Source: DTWD01 sp963662965 (lineage in GTDB: Bacteria; Acidobacteriota; Vicinamibacteria; Vicinamibacterales; UBA8438). Taken from it: 64,000 bases of DNA. Below are positions 50,731 to 59,704 of the stretch, in pieces. Position 1 is the first letter of the stretch. Each line of letters begins with the position of its first letter. The stretch covers positions 3,782,001 through 3,846,000 of the forward strand of contig OY759970.1 of the NCBI GenBank assembly GCA_963662965.1, in the 5' to 3' direction. The translations under genes and the position numbers were made by a program. The notes beneath the pieces were generated by a model. The model was not told the origin of the DNA. It made no database searches and saw only the letters and a list, made by a program, of their open reading frames with translations.

Positions 50731-52467
50731 ATGAGACAGTTCTTGTTTCTTTTCCTCCTGGCGTTGCTCCTCGCGCCGGCGCATGGTGTCGCCCAGGAGG
50801 TCAACGTGATCGAGCATGAGCTCGACAACGGACTGACGCTGCTGCTCGTGCCGACGCCGGGCGACCCGAACGTGGCCGCCGGGTGGGTGGCCAAGGTCGG
50901 CTCGGTCAACGAACGGCCAGGCATCACCGGGGTTGCGCATCTGTTCGAGCACATGATGTTCAAGGGCACGCATGCCCTCGGCACGCAGGACATCGAGCAA
51001 GACCTCGAGATCATCGAGCAGCTCGATGCGCTCCGCATCGACATCCAGGCCGAGGAGGTCGAGCTCAACCGGCGTCATCAACTTGGTCGGATCGACGATC
51101 CGAGCGACCCCGCCGCGCGCAGTCCGCGTCATCGTGAGCTCCTCGAGGAGTTCGAGGCATTACTGGCGCGGCAAAGCGACCTCCTCATCAAGGAAGACTT
51201 CAGTCGCGTCTACACCGGCGAAGGGGCGTCCGGGATGAACGCCGGCACCAGCTACGATTTCACGATCTATTTCATCAACGTGCCCGCCAACAAGCTCGAG
51301 CTGTGGTTCTGGATGGAGAGCGACCGTCTACTGAACCCCGTCTTCCGTGAGTTCTACGCCGAGCGCAACGTCGTGCACGAGGAGCGGCGGCTGCGGACCG
51401 ACAGCACCCCCATCGGGAAGTTCCAGGAGCAGTTCGAGGCGATGTTCTGGCAGTCGTCGCCCTACGCGTGGCCGGTGGTCGGATGGCCGAGCGACCTCGA
51501 GGGAATCACCCGTGAGGAGGCGTTGACGTTCTTCGATACGTACTACGCGCCGAACAACCTCGCCGCGGCCCTCGTCGGCGATTTTGACCCCGACGAGGCG
51601 ATCGCACTGGCCAAGCGCTATTTCGGTCGGCTGACCCGCGGCGCGCGTCCTCCCCTCGAGCCCCGCACGCGTGAGATGCCGCAGCTGGCCGAGAAGCGGA
51701 TGGTGGCGTATGCCGAGACCAATCCGCAGGTGGTGATCCGGTACCACTCGGTGCGCGATGGTCATGTCGACGAGCCGCCACTCGTGGTGCTCGGACAGCT
51801 GCTCAACGGCCGCACGGGCCGACTCTACAAGGCGCTGGTCGAGGAGCAGGAAGTGGCCACCGGCGCGTTCGGCGGGCAATCCGGTTTCAAGTACGAGGGG
51901 ATGTTCGAGCTGCGCGGCACCGCGAAGCAGGGACGCACACCCGAGGAGGTCGGGGAGGCAATCTACGCGGAGATCGAGCGGCTCAAGACCGAGCCGGTGC
52001 CCGAGCGTGAGTTGCAGAAGGTCAAGAATCAGAACGCCGCGAGCACGTTTCGGGACCTGCGCAGCAACTTCGGCTTGATGATGCAGCTGCTGATGCGCGA
52101 AAGCAATCGCGGCTGGGAGCACATCAACACCGATCCGACGGTCTACGACGCGGTGACCCCAGACGACATCATGCGCGTCGCCAACACCTACTTCACGCCC
52201 GAGACCCGGGCCGTCGCCATCTACTACCGGACGGAGGGGACGGAGGCCGACGACGACCCCGTGCTGGTGGGGCTGAGCGATGACGAGAAGCAGCAGGTTG
52301 GCCAGATGCGCGCGATGATCAGTCAAATGGAGGAGGCGCAGCTGAACGAGTTTCGCGCGCGCGCCGACCAGATGGCCGCGCAGGCGCCACCCGAGAACCA
52401 GGACTTCGTGCAGGTCTTGCAGACACTCATTCAGGACCGTCTCGATGAGGTCGCGGGAGGCCGATGA
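50731..52467 (+). CDS. M16-family zinc peptidase, catalytic subunit
   Basis: 578 residues with a signal peptide (FLFLFLLALLLAPAHGVAQ). The inverted zinc motif HLFEH is at 70-74 (H70, E73, H74) and the third ligand is the Glu in ERNVVHEERRLRTD near residue 216, as in processing peptidases and pitrilysins. An insertion of about 80 charged residues (DIEQDLEIIEQLDALRIDIQ onward) lies between the zinc motif and the rest of the first domain. The second M16 half follows (PLVVLGQLLNGRTGRLYKAL). It overlaps the next M16 gene by four bases, matching the catalytic/non-catalytic heterodimer arrangement of periplasmic M16B peptidases. Confidence 0.92.
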   Translation: MRQFLFLFLLALLLAPAHGVAQEVNVIEHELDNGLTLLLVPTPGDPNVAAGWVAKVGSVNERPGITGVAHLFEHMMFKGTHALGTQDIEQDLEIIEQLDALRIDIQAEEVELNRRHQLGRIDDPSDPAARSPRHRELLEEFEALLARQSDLLIKEDFSRVYTGEGASGMNAGTSYDFTIYFINVPANKLELWFWMESDRLLNPVFREFYAERNVVHEERRLRTDSTPIGKFQEQFEAMFWQSSPYAWPVVGWPSDLEGITREEALTFFDTYYAPNNLAAALVGDFDPDEAIALAKRYFGRLTRGARPPLEPRTREMPQLAEKRMVAYAETNPQVVIRYHSVRDGHVDEPPLVVLGQLLNGRTGRLYKALVEEQEVATGAFGGQSGFKYEGMFELRGTAKQGRTPEEVGEAIYAEIERLKTEPVPERELQKVKNQNAASTFRDLRSNFGLMMQLLMRESNRGWEHINTDPTVYDAVTPDDIMRVANTYFTPETRAVAIYYRTEGTEADDDPVLVGLSDDEKQQVGQMRAMISQMEEAQLNEFRARADQMAAQAPPENQDFVQVLQTLIQDRLDEVAGGR

Positions 52468-53981
52468 TGACGCCGACGCTGACGGGCTATCGACGAGTGG
52501 TCGCGTTCGTGTTGGGTGTCTGGTTCGTCGGCCTCGGCGGGTCGGTGGCGCTGGCGCAGTCGATTCCGGCGCATCCGCGTGAGCTGGCGTTCGAAGACCT
52601 GTCGTTCGAGCCGCCCGACGCCGCCACGCACCGCCACGAGCTCTCGAACGGCGTCGTGCTGTACGTCGTTCCCGACCACTCGCTCCCCCTCGTGACGGTA
52701 TCCGCCTTGGTCCGGACCGGCGAGTACCTCGACCCGGCGGGGAAACCGGGGGTCGCGAGCTTGACTGGGAGTCAGATGCGCGCCGGAGGGACCACGAGCC
52801 TCACCCCGGCCGACTACGACGAGGAGGCGGCGTTTCTCGCCGCGAACATTTCGAACTCGATTGGCGATACGTCAGGTCGAGCGAGCGTCAATTGCCTCAC
52901 GAAGGATCTCGACGCGTCACTCGATCTGCTCTTCGACATGCTGCGCCACCCTCGCTTCGATCAGGCGCGGCTCGACTTGGCGAAGAGCCAAGTGCTCCAA
53001 CAGATGGAGCGGCGGAACGACAGCACCCAGAGCATTGAGGTCCGTGAGTGGCGTCGACTGCTGCGAGGAGACGATCATTTCACCACCGAGCCGACGACGC
53101 GTGCCAGCCTCGACGCGATCACCCGCGAGGACCTCGTCGCCTTTCACCGTGAGTACTACCACCCTGGGAACTTCATCTTCGCGGTGTCCGGCGATGTCGA
53201 GTCCGACGCCATCGCGGCCAAGCTCGAATCCCAGATGGCCGACTGGCCGGCGCGCGCGGCGGTCACCACGCCGGTACCGGCGCCAACGCATCAGCTGGAG
53301 CCGGGGGTCTATCTCGTCGACAAGCCCGATGTGAATCAGGGACGGGTCGTCATCGGCCACCTCGGTACGATGCGCGACAACCCCGACCGGTACGCGTTGA
53401 TGGTGATGAACGACATCCTTGGCGGCGGCGGATTTGCCGCGCGCCTCCTGACGCGGATCCGCTCAGACGAAGGTCTCGCCTACAGCGCCTATTCCTCATT
53501 CGGCCTCGGCACGTACTATCCCGGCGCGTTCCGGGTTAGTTATCAGTCACGCAGCGAGACCGTGGTGCGCGCCGCCGCCATCGTCCGGGAGGAACTCGAC
53601 CGGATCCGCTCCGGCGTCGTCTCCGAGGCCGAGCTGCGGACCTCGAAGGCGTCGTTCGTCGGGACGTTCAGCCGGAACTTTTCGAGCGCCGCCTCGACCG
53701 CGGGGTTGTTTGCCAACGATGAGTTCACCGGGCGTGATCCGTCGTATCTAACGAGTTATCGCGACAACATCAGCGCCGTGAGCGGCGACGACGTGCTGCG
53801 GGTCGCGCGCGAATACCTGGATCCGGAGAAGCTCGTCTTCCTGATCGTCGGCGACAAGTCGACCATCGAGGCGGGCGACCCAGACAACCCGGAGTTCACG
53901 CTCGACTGGTTGACGGGCGGAGACGTCGTCGAGATCGCCCTGCCCGACCCGTTCACGATGGAATACCCGTCGTCGCCGTGA
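52464..53981 (+). CDS. M16-family peptidase, non-catalytic subunit
   Basis: 505 residues with a signal peptide (about 1-36). The position of HxxEH reads TGSQMRAGGTT, so no zinc can be bound. The C-terminal half keeps the R/Y pair used for substrate binding by such subunits (LLTRIRSDEGLAYSAYSSFG). This is the expected partner of the upstream catalytic subunit, and the ATGA overlap implies equal synthesis. The complex should act in the periplasm on peptides. The downstream patatin-like gene also overlaps by four bases, forming a three-gene unit. Confidence 0.9.
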   Translation: MMTPTLTGYRRVVAFVLGVWFVGLGGSVALAQSIPAHPRELAFEDLSFEPPDAATHRHELSNGVVLYVVPDHSLPLVTVSALVRTGEYLDPAGKPGVASLTGSQMRAGGTTSLTPADYDEEAAFLAANISNSIGDTSGRASVNCLTKDLDASLDLLFDMLRHPRFDQARLDLAKSQVLQQMERRNDSTQSIEVREWRRLLRGDDHFTTEPTTRASLDAITREDLVAFHREYYHPGNFIFAVSGDVESDAIAAKLESQMADWPARAAVTTPVPAPTHQLEPGVYLVDKPDVNQGRVVIGHLGTMRDNPDRYALMVMNDILGGGGFAARLLTRIRSDEGLAYSAYSSFGLGTYYPGAFRVSYQSRSETVVRAAAIVREELDRIRSGVVSEAELRTSKASFVGTFSRNFSSAASTAGLFANDEFTGRDPSYLTSYRDNISAVSGDDVLRVAREYLDPEKLVFLIVGDKSTIEAGDPDNPEFTLDWLTGGDVVEIALPDPFTMEYPSSP

Positions 53982-55534
53982 GCCGGCGCCGACGGGTAGA
54001 CGCACGCATCTGGCCCGCCGACGGGTCCTCGTTCTCCTACCCCGAATCGCGCGCCGGGCGACCGCCGACCGCCGTCTGCTTCTCCGGTGGCGGTACGCGC
54101 TCGTACGCCGCCACCATCGGTCAGCTCCGAGGATTGACGGCGACGGGACTGCTGTCCCAGGTCGGCTACATCTCCGCTGTGTCGGGCGGAGCGTGGGCGG
54201 CCACCGCCCATGCGTTCTACGCCGGTCCGGGACAGACCGACGCCGACATCCTGGGCCTGGTGCGCGAGCCGCGCACCCTCGACCAGGCTACGCAGACCGT
54301 CCTGTCGCCGTCTGAGCTCGGCCACGCGGCGACCCGGAACTTTCGTGCCACGTTGGAGTCGCTGCACGTGTCACCCGACGTGCCCGCCGATCGGATCTGG
54401 GTCCGCGCGGTTGGCGAGACGTTCTTGGCTCCGTTTGGGTTGTTCGATGCCGAGTGCCCGTGTGGGTTCACCTGTGACGAGGCGTCGGAGCGGGAGATTC
54501 GCCAACGCAACCCGGACGTTGGCACGCTTCATCGGGTGCGCCTGGGCACCCAACACCCGTACCTCATCGTTCATGCGACGCTCAACTGGCCGGCCGACGG
54601 GAACGACACCGCGTCGAAGGTCGGCTTCGAGTACACGCCGCTCTATTGCGGATCGCCGCCATTGACGCAACTACGGTCCGGCGACCGGTCGGTCTATGTC
54701 GGCGGGGGTGTCATCGAAAGCGTTGCGTTCGGGAGCGGTCCGCCGTTGGGACCGGTAGGGTCGGACGGCGTCGTCGCGGTGGAACAGACCGTGCCGTTCA
54801 CCTTGGCGGACGTCATCGGGGCGAGTAGCGCGTTCAGCACCTCCGCGCGCGACTTCCGTCTCTACCCCCATGTCGAATGTTGGCCGATCCCACCGACGGC
54901 GGGTCCGTCGCACGCCCACATGTTCACCGATGGTGGCGACCTCGAAAACTTCGGGATCATTCCGCTGCTCCGCCGGGGCATCCGGTCGATCGTGGTCTTC
55001 ATCAACACGGTCTGGCCATTGTCGCTCGCGCTCGACGCCGACCGCGGGTGGCCGGTCGACCCCGCGCCAGAGTCGCGGGTCCTCGACCCGTTCCTCGCTC
55101 CACTCTTTGGCGCTCCGAGCGGCCGGTTTCCGCACAACCAGGTCTTTCCCGAGACCGATTTCCCGATTCTGCTGCGCGCGCTGCAGGAGGCCAAGCGGGC
55201 CGGCCGAGCAGTCCTGGCAACGATGAACCACACGGTACAGAACAACGTCTGGTGGGGATTGTCTGGCGGAGGGGACGTCCGGGTCTGCTGGGTGTACAAC
55301 GAACGCGTGCTGGAGTGGGAGGCGCTGCTGCCGGCTGATACCCGCCGGGCCCTCGAGCGCGGCTCAGCCGACCCGCCGTCTGGACCGCTCGCGCACTTTC
55401 CGCACTATCGAACCCGGGGACAAAACCGAGGGGCGATCATCAGACTGACCCCGACGCAGATCAATCTGCTGTCTCACCTCGGCTGCTGGATGGTCACCTC
55501 CTGCGCCGACGAGCTCCGAGACGTGTTGGCATGA
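53978..55534 (+). CDS. Patatin/cPLA2-like phospholipase
   Basis: 518 residues. The oxyanion glycine run FSGGGTRSYAATIGQLRGL is at about 35-53. The nucleophile serine is in SAVSGGAWAATAHAFYA near residue 69 (GxSGG-type). The catalytic aspartate is in MFTDGGDLENFGIIPLLRRG near residue 318, completing the Ser-Asp dyad of patatin-like lipases. The length and the DLENFGI motif resemble eukaryotic cytosolic phospholipase A2 more than short bacterial patatins. No signal peptide is visible. Its start overlaps the second M16 gene by four bases, so it is translated with the peptidase pair; the functional reason is unknown. Confidence 0.82.
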   Translation: MSRRRRVDARIWPADGSSFSYPESRAGRPPTAVCFSGGGTRSYAATIGQLRGLTATGLLSQVGYISAVSGGAWAATAHAFYAGPGQTDADILGLVREPRTLDQATQTVLSPSELGHAATRNFRATLESLHVSPDVPADRIWVRAVGETFLAPFGLFDAECPCGFTCDEASEREIRQRNPDVGTLHRVRLGTQHPYLIVHATLNWPADGNDTASKVGFEYTPLYCGSPPLTQLRSGDRSVYVGGGVIESVAFGSGPPLGPVGSDGVVAVEQTVPFTLADVIGASSAFSTSARDFRLYPHVECWPIPPTAGPSHAHMFTDGGDLENFGIIPLLRRGIRSIVVFINTVWPLSLALDADRGWPVDPAPESRVLDPFLAPLFGAPSGRFPHNQVFPETDFPILLRALQEAKRAGRAVLATMNHTVQNNVWWGLSGGGDVRVCWVYNERVLEWEALLPADTRRALERGSADPPSGPLAHFPHYRTRGQNRGAIIRLTPTQINLLSHLGCWMVTSCADELRDVLA

Positions 55535-55571
55535 CCCGCTCCGTGCCGCCGGGGCGCGCCGTGCGCGCCCA
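55534..55571 (+). repeat. Partial GC-rich intergenic repeat
   Basis: Only the CCGCTCCGTGCCGCCGGGG...CGCGCCGTGCGCGCCC end is present, starting at the stop codon of the patatin-like gene. Confidence 0.7.
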
Positions 55572-55668
55572 CCACTTGTACTCGCCGGCAAAGTTCAGTA
55601 GGGTTGTACTTCGTGACGAATTCCTGTACGCTGGCGCGACCGTGACTGACGGCAGTCGCTTGCACCCC

Positions 55669-55986
55669 ATGACCGTGCCGCGCCGCCGTCGGCGTCCAGA
55701 CCGCCGCACGGCCCGCTACCTCCTCCTGTTCGTGACCGGAGCGCTCGTGCTCAATGCTCTCGTCGGCGAGCGGGGACTGCTTGCCACGCTCACCGCGAAT
55801 CGTCTGCACGCGGAGCTGTCCGACCGCATTACCGGCTTGCGGCAGGACAACGAGTCGCTCCGAGAGGAGGCACGGCGGCTGCGCGAGGAGCCGACCGCCA
55901 TCGAGGAAATCGCCCGCCGCGACCTCGGCCTCATCAGAGAAGGGGAGCGCCTGTTCATTCTGTCCGACGACCCCTCCCGTCGGTGA
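55669..55986 (+). CDS. FtsB/DivIC-like septum formation initiator
   Basis: About 105 residues from ATG 55669. A basic N-terminus (VPRRRRRPDRRTARY) is followed by one membrane helix (LLLFVTGALVLNALVG) and a coiled coil (LHAELSDRITGLRQDNESLR, EEARRLREEPTAIEEIARRD), then the conserved LGLIREGERLFIL tail. This matches bitopic divisome proteins of the FtsB/DivIC family that bridge FtsQ and FtsL. The 3' end overlaps by about 32 bases the end of the convergent PAP2 gene. Confidence 0.88.
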   Translation: MTVPRRRRRPDRRTARYLLLFVTGALVLNALVGERGLLATLTANRLHAELSDRITGLRQDNESLREEARRLREEPTAIEEIARRDLGLIREGERLFILSDDPSRR

Positions 55987-56503
55987 CGCCACCGGTCACA
56001 AACACCCCGCCGGCGAGACCGATCACCCATCCGACCACGACGTCGAGCGGGTAGTGTAGGCCCAAGTAGATCCGGGATGTCGCGACGACGAGTGCGACCG
56101 GCCAGAGGACGCGCGACGCTGTGGGGACGAGCCGAGTGAGTGCGTAGGCTCCCGCCGCCGACGAGGCGGCGTGACCCGATGGAAACGAAGACGTCGAGCG
56201 GTGGAGCCGCGACGCGTCAACCGTCGTGGCGTGGCGTTCGTACGGACGAGGTCGCTCGATGATCGGTTTGATCCCGAGGTCGACCAGCACGAAGACGAAT
56301 AGCAGCGCGAGGGTGGTTCGCCACAGGCCTCCACCGTCACCCTGGCGCATGGCGACCACCGCGGCCACGGCCATCCAGATGCCGCCAGCGGTGCCGACAA
56401 GTGTGGCCGCGACCATGGTCACGGTTACCCAGGTGGGGTGGGGGAGCCGGTCGACCCAGAGAAAAAGTGCCGCGTCGGCCTCGAGCAGCGCGTCGAGCAA
56501 CAC
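55955..56503 (-). CDS. PAP2-family membrane phosphatase
   Basis: 182 residues from GTG 56503, with about five hydrophobic helices. The three PAP2 phosphatase motifs are present: KPIIERPRP (KxxxxxxRP type), SFPSGHAAS (PSGH) and SRIYLGLHYPLDVVVGW (SRxxxxxHxxxD). It probably removes phosphate from undecaprenyl pyrophosphate or phosphatidate in the inner membrane. It lies 10 bp downstream of recA on the same strand and converges on ftsB. Confidence 0.92.
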   Translation of the reverse strand: MLLDALLEADAALFLWVDRLPHPTWVTVTMVAATLVGTAGGIWMAVAAVVAMRQGDGGGLWRTTLALLFVFVLVDLGIKPIIERPRPYERHATTVDASRLHRSTSSFPSGHAASSAAGAYALTRLVPTASRVLWPVALVVATSRIYLGLHYPLDVVVGWVIGLAGGVFVTGGVTDGRGRRTE

Positions 56504-56512
56504 CGTCTAATC

Positions 56513-57595
56513 TTAGGCTGGTGCCGGTGCCGGTGCCGGTGCTGGTGCCGGCTCGCGAGCGTCGCTCGGCTCGGTCTCGGTTTCCGGTATGAGGCCGAGC
56601 ACCGTGCGCACCTGTCTTTCGATCGCTTTAGACAGCTCCGGTTTCTCCCGCAGCAGATTCTTGATGTTTTCGCGGCCTTGTCCGAGACGCTCACCACTGT
56701 AGGAGAACCATGCACCGCTCTTTTCGACGATGCGATGTTCCACCGCCAAGTCGAGTAAATCGCCTTCGAGCGAGATGCCCTCTCCGTACATGAGATCGAC
56801 CTCCGCCACGCGAAACGGCGGCGCCACTTTGTTCTTCACCACCTTGACCCGGGTGCGGCCCCCGGTGACGCGGTCGCCGTCCTTGATCGCGCCGATACGA
56901 CGAATGTCGATGCGCACGGTCGAATAGAACTTCAGCGCGCGTCCACCGGTCGTCGTTTCAGGGCTGCCGAACATGACGCCAATCTTTTCGCGCAGCTGAT
57001 TGATGAAGATCAGGCAGGTGTGTGACTTGGCGACGACGCCCGTCAGTTTGCGCAGCGCCTGTGACATGAGCCGCGCCTGCAGTCCAACCTGCGCGTCACC
57101 CATTTCGCCTTCGATCTCGGCCCGCGGAACAAGCGCGGCCACCGAGTCGACGACCACCACATCGACCGCGCCGGAGCGAATCAACGTTTCGACGATCTCC
57201 AGCGCCTGCTCGCCATTGTCGGGCTGCGATACCAGCAGATTCTCGAGGTCGACGCCAAGCTTGGTGGCGTAGATCGGATCGAGCGCGTGCTCGGCATCGA
57301 CGAACGCCGCGTTGCCGCCGACCGCCTGCGCTTGGGCAATCACTTGGAGCGCCAACGTGGTCTTCCCGGATGCCTCCGGTCCATAGATTTCTGTGACGCG
57401 TCCGCGCGGCACGCCGCCCACACCGAGCGCATAGTCGATACTGATCGAGCCAGTGGAGATGGTCGCGATCGTCAAGATCGCACCCTTCTCGCCAAGACGC
57501 ATGATCGCGCCTTTGCCGAACTGTTTTTCGATCTGGCCGACGGCCATGTCGATAGCTTTTGCGCGTTCTTTGGCGAGGCGGTCGGGATTCGGCAT
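56513..57595 (-). CDS. recA: Recombinase A
   Basis: 360 residues. RecA forms the filament for homologous recombination and triggers the SOS response. Visible are Walker A (GPEASGKTT, about 66-74), Walker B (VDVVVVDSVAALVPRAEIEG), loop L1 (GDAQVGLQARLMSQALRKLT) and the conserved TCLIFINQLREKIGVMFGSP. The acidic C-terminal tail is replaced by a run of Ala-Pro repeats (EPAPAPAPAPAPA), which is unusual because the tail normally regulates DNA binding through acidic residues. A good sigma70-type promoter lies upstream. Start ATG 57595. Confidence 0.97.
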   Translation of the reverse strand: MPNPDRLAKERAKAIDMAVGQIEKQFGKGAIMRLGEKGAILTIATISTGSISIDYALGVGGVPRGRVTEIYGPEASGKTTLALQVIAQAQAVGGNAAFVDAEHALDPIYATKLGVDLENLLVSQPDNGEQALEIVETLIRSGAVDVVVVDSVAALVPRAEIEGEMGDAQVGLQARLMSQALRKLTGVVAKSHTCLIFINQLREKIGVMFGSPETTTGGRALKFYSTVRIDIRRIGAIKDGDRVTGGRTRVKVVKNKVAPPFRVAEVDLMYGEGISLEGDLLDLAVEHRIVEKSGAWFSYSGERLGQGRENIKNLLREKPELSKAIERQVRTVLGLIPETETEPSDAREPAPAPAPAPAPA

Positions 57596-57643
57596 GAGGG
57601 TCTCCGTTCGGCTAGGAATGCACGGTTCTACGCGTAACTGCGC

Positions 57644-57672
57644 ATTCTAGGACTGTACCAGGGGCCTGTCAA
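57644..57672 (-). promoter_or_regulatory. Sigma70-type promoter of recA
   Basis: On the minus strand TTGACA (57667-57672) and TAGAAT (57644-57649) are separated by exactly 17 bp, about 50 bp upstream of the recA start. The DNA further upstream (57673-57780) is markedly AT rich for this genome. I saw no clear LexA-type inverted repeat of the E. coli or Bacillus form. Confidence 0.75.
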
Positions 57673-57823
57673 GCGAAACTATTTCCATAAGTCAACATAA
57701 GGCATTTGTTTGTAGTTATTTATAGTGACTATCACTTTCGCCCCTACACAAGCCAATTACCGAATCTGACGCATCTCAGACGTTCGCGTGTGGCTGTGAC
57801 TGCGATCTGGTTCGACCGGGCGG

Positions 57824-58783
57824 TGAATCCCCCCGGGTTTTCCGGAGACCGCATTACGTGACTCCGGCCATCACGGCTGGAGCCTCTTGTGCGCGAGAGT
57901 ACTGTTGTTCGTACTCGGCCGGTGGCACGTCGCCGATCGATGTCAGCAGCCGCCGGTTGTTGAACCAGTCCACCCATTCGAGCGTCGCAAACTCGACAGC
58001 CTCGAGATGGCGCCACGGGCCGCGCCGGCGAATCCCTTCGGTCTTGCTACAACCCCATCACCGACTCGGCGAGGGCATTGTCGTATGAGTCGCCCACGCT
58101 ACTCACAGAGGGTTCGATCCCCGATTCGGCGAGGCGCTCCGTGTAGCGAATCGAGAGATATTGGCCACCGCGATCTTTCGCGATTCAACTGGCGCCAGAT
58201 TTCATGCGCGCCGTAGACCGCAAAGTTCTCGTCTCGCACCCGGTGGATCTGATCCTTCAGCCAGGCATCGCGCTGTGCCCGACCCGATCGCAACTGGGGA
58301 TTCGCCTGACACGCTTTGTGGGCGTAGTGCGTCGACGGAGCGATCGGCATCACGGCGCAGATCGGCTCGACCCCGGACGGCGCGCGATGGGCGTCGATGA
58401 ACGCCACCATTGCCTCGGTCGGCGGTCGAGCTCCGCCTGCGCGAAATACGCCGAGGCCTTCAGCAAGATCTCGTTGGCGCGTCGCAGTTCCCGGATCTCC
58501 CGGGCTTGGTCTTTCAACAGCGCCCGCTCGTCGGTCGTCAACCCCGGGCGGCGTCCTTGATCTCGCTCGGTCTGCCGGACCCAGTGCCGCAGCGTCTCCG
58601 ACGAGCAGCCGACCTTCTCGGCCACCGACCGGACGCCGCCCATTGCGAGTCGTGGTGTTCCTCGTGGTCGAACACCAGCCGCACGGCTCGCTCACGAACC
58701 TCTGGTGCATATCTGCTTGGTCGTCCCATGAGCCCCATCCTCCCAAGAGATGGAGCCTCCGGGAAGAACCCCGGGGCGATTCA
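57824..58783 (-). mobile_element. IS3-family element with internal deletion
   Basis: Both ends begin TGAATC and form imperfect inverted repeats (TGAATC-CCCCCGGGTTTTCCGG on the left, TGAATC-GCCCCGGGGTTCTTCCCGG read inward on the right). A 3-bp CGG is present immediately outside both ends, consistent with a target duplication. Length is 960 bp against about 1.3 kb for intact relatives. The element lies directly upstream of the recA promoter region. Confidence 0.85.
57855..58737 (-). pseudogene. IS3-family transposase genes, frameshifted and missing the DDE core
   Basis: OrfA can be read as MGRPSRYAPEVRERAVRLVF, then after a shift near 58640 as GVRSVAEKVGCSSETLRHWV and EIRELRRANEILLKASAYFA. OrfB starts VAFIDAHRAPSGVEPICAVM and reaches VYGAHEIWRQLNRE. 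It is then joined directly to DRGGQYLSIRYTERLAESGI and VGDSYDNALAESVMGL. The roughly 110 residues between these, which carry the first catalytic Asp, are absent. The end (LEAVEFATLEWVDWFNNRRL) is present after a further in-frame stop. The copy cannot transpose. Confidence 0.85.
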
Positions 58784-58852
58784 CGGCGCTTGGCTGGTCA
58801 GGTTCCTAGAGGGGAGTGGGGTGCGTTTAGAGGGTATCGTTACCGGCAAGAA

Positions 58853-59704
58853 ATGATGTCGCAGACGGAGCGCGGGCACCGGACCTGGCGCACGGTGCGG
58901 GGAGCCGCCGCCGCCGGTTTTATCGTCTCGCGGTGGCTCGCCGCGGTGTGCAATATGCCGGCGCTCTGCGGGTGGCTGGACGGCGCGAGCGCGCTGCTCG
59001 CCGTGCTCTTTGTGAGTGCTTACGCCGGGTCGTCGACGGGGCCGTTCGCCGTCCTCGGCCGACGTGGCGCGCAGCTACTGGCGATGACGTGCGTGGTGAG
59101 CCTGGCGAGTGGCGGCCTTGGCGTCGCCGCACCCGGGTGGTTCTCGTGGCTCGCGGGTGCAACGGACGTCCTGGCCTGGGCATGGGTGCTGTGGACATCG
59201 GTGGGCGCAACCCGTTGGCTGGCCGGCGAGGTGCGGGAACCTGCGGCCGTCCGTGTGATCGCGCCGCGATATTGGCTGATTTCAGCGTTGATCATCATCG
59301 TGCTGGGGCTGCAAGTCTGGGCCCTCTTCAGGCCGCGCCCCACGTGGTGGCCGTTCATCGACTACCCGCTCTACAGCGCGGCGCACGGCGAGCCGATACG
59401 CACCGTTCACCATCGTCTCTACGGCCTGAGGGCGAACGCGCCGGTCGAGTTCTTCGAGCTGACGGCGGATGATCTCGGGGTGAGCTGGTTCGTCTATCAC
59501 ACGCAAACCATTCCCCAGATGTTCGACCGGCCGTCGCGGGTGCTCGAGGAGTTCCAGCGCGCGCTCGACCGTGCCGACATGCCGCCGTTGCAGTTCCTCA
59601 TGCCGGTGCGCGAAACGTTCGCACTGGTCGATTCCGAGCTCCAAGAATTCGCCGAGCGTCGATTGGTCCCGATCGATTCGGGCGACCTGACCGCTGTCCG
59701 ATGA
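58853..59704 (+). CDS. Membrane protein of unknown function
   Basis: About 283 residues from ATG 58853 (MMSQTERGHRTWRTV); the frame is open further upstream only through the IS relic. Four or five hydrophobic helices fill residues about 15-165. A soluble C-terminal domain of about 110 residues follows (WPFIDYPLYSAAHGEPIRTV, SWFVYHTQTIPQMFDRPSRV). The stop codon overlaps ATG 59701 of the next, HTTM-like, gene (ATGA). The three genes 58853-61535 look like one unit. I do not recognise a named family. The IS3 relic ends about 70 bp before its start and may have replaced its promoter. Confidence 0.7.
   Translation: MMSQTERGHRTWRTVRGAAAAGFIVSRWLAAVCNMPALCGWLDGASALLAVLFVSAYAGSSTGPFAVLGRRGAQLLAMTCVVSLASGGLGVAAPGWFSWLAGATDVLAWAWVLWTSVGATRWLAGEVREPAAVRVIAPRYWLISALIIIVLGLQVWALFRPRPTWWPFIDYPLYSAAHGEPIRTVHHRLYGLRANAPVEFFELTADDLGVSWFVYHTQTIPQMFDRPSRVLEEFQRALDRADMPPLQFLMPVRETFALVDSELQEFAERRLVPIDSGDLTAVR

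Noticed and set aside
57596..57823. LexA operator upstream of recA
   Set aside because: Neither CTGT-N8-ACAG nor GAAC-N4-GTTC was found; acidobacterial LexA boxes may differ, so only the promoter is reported.
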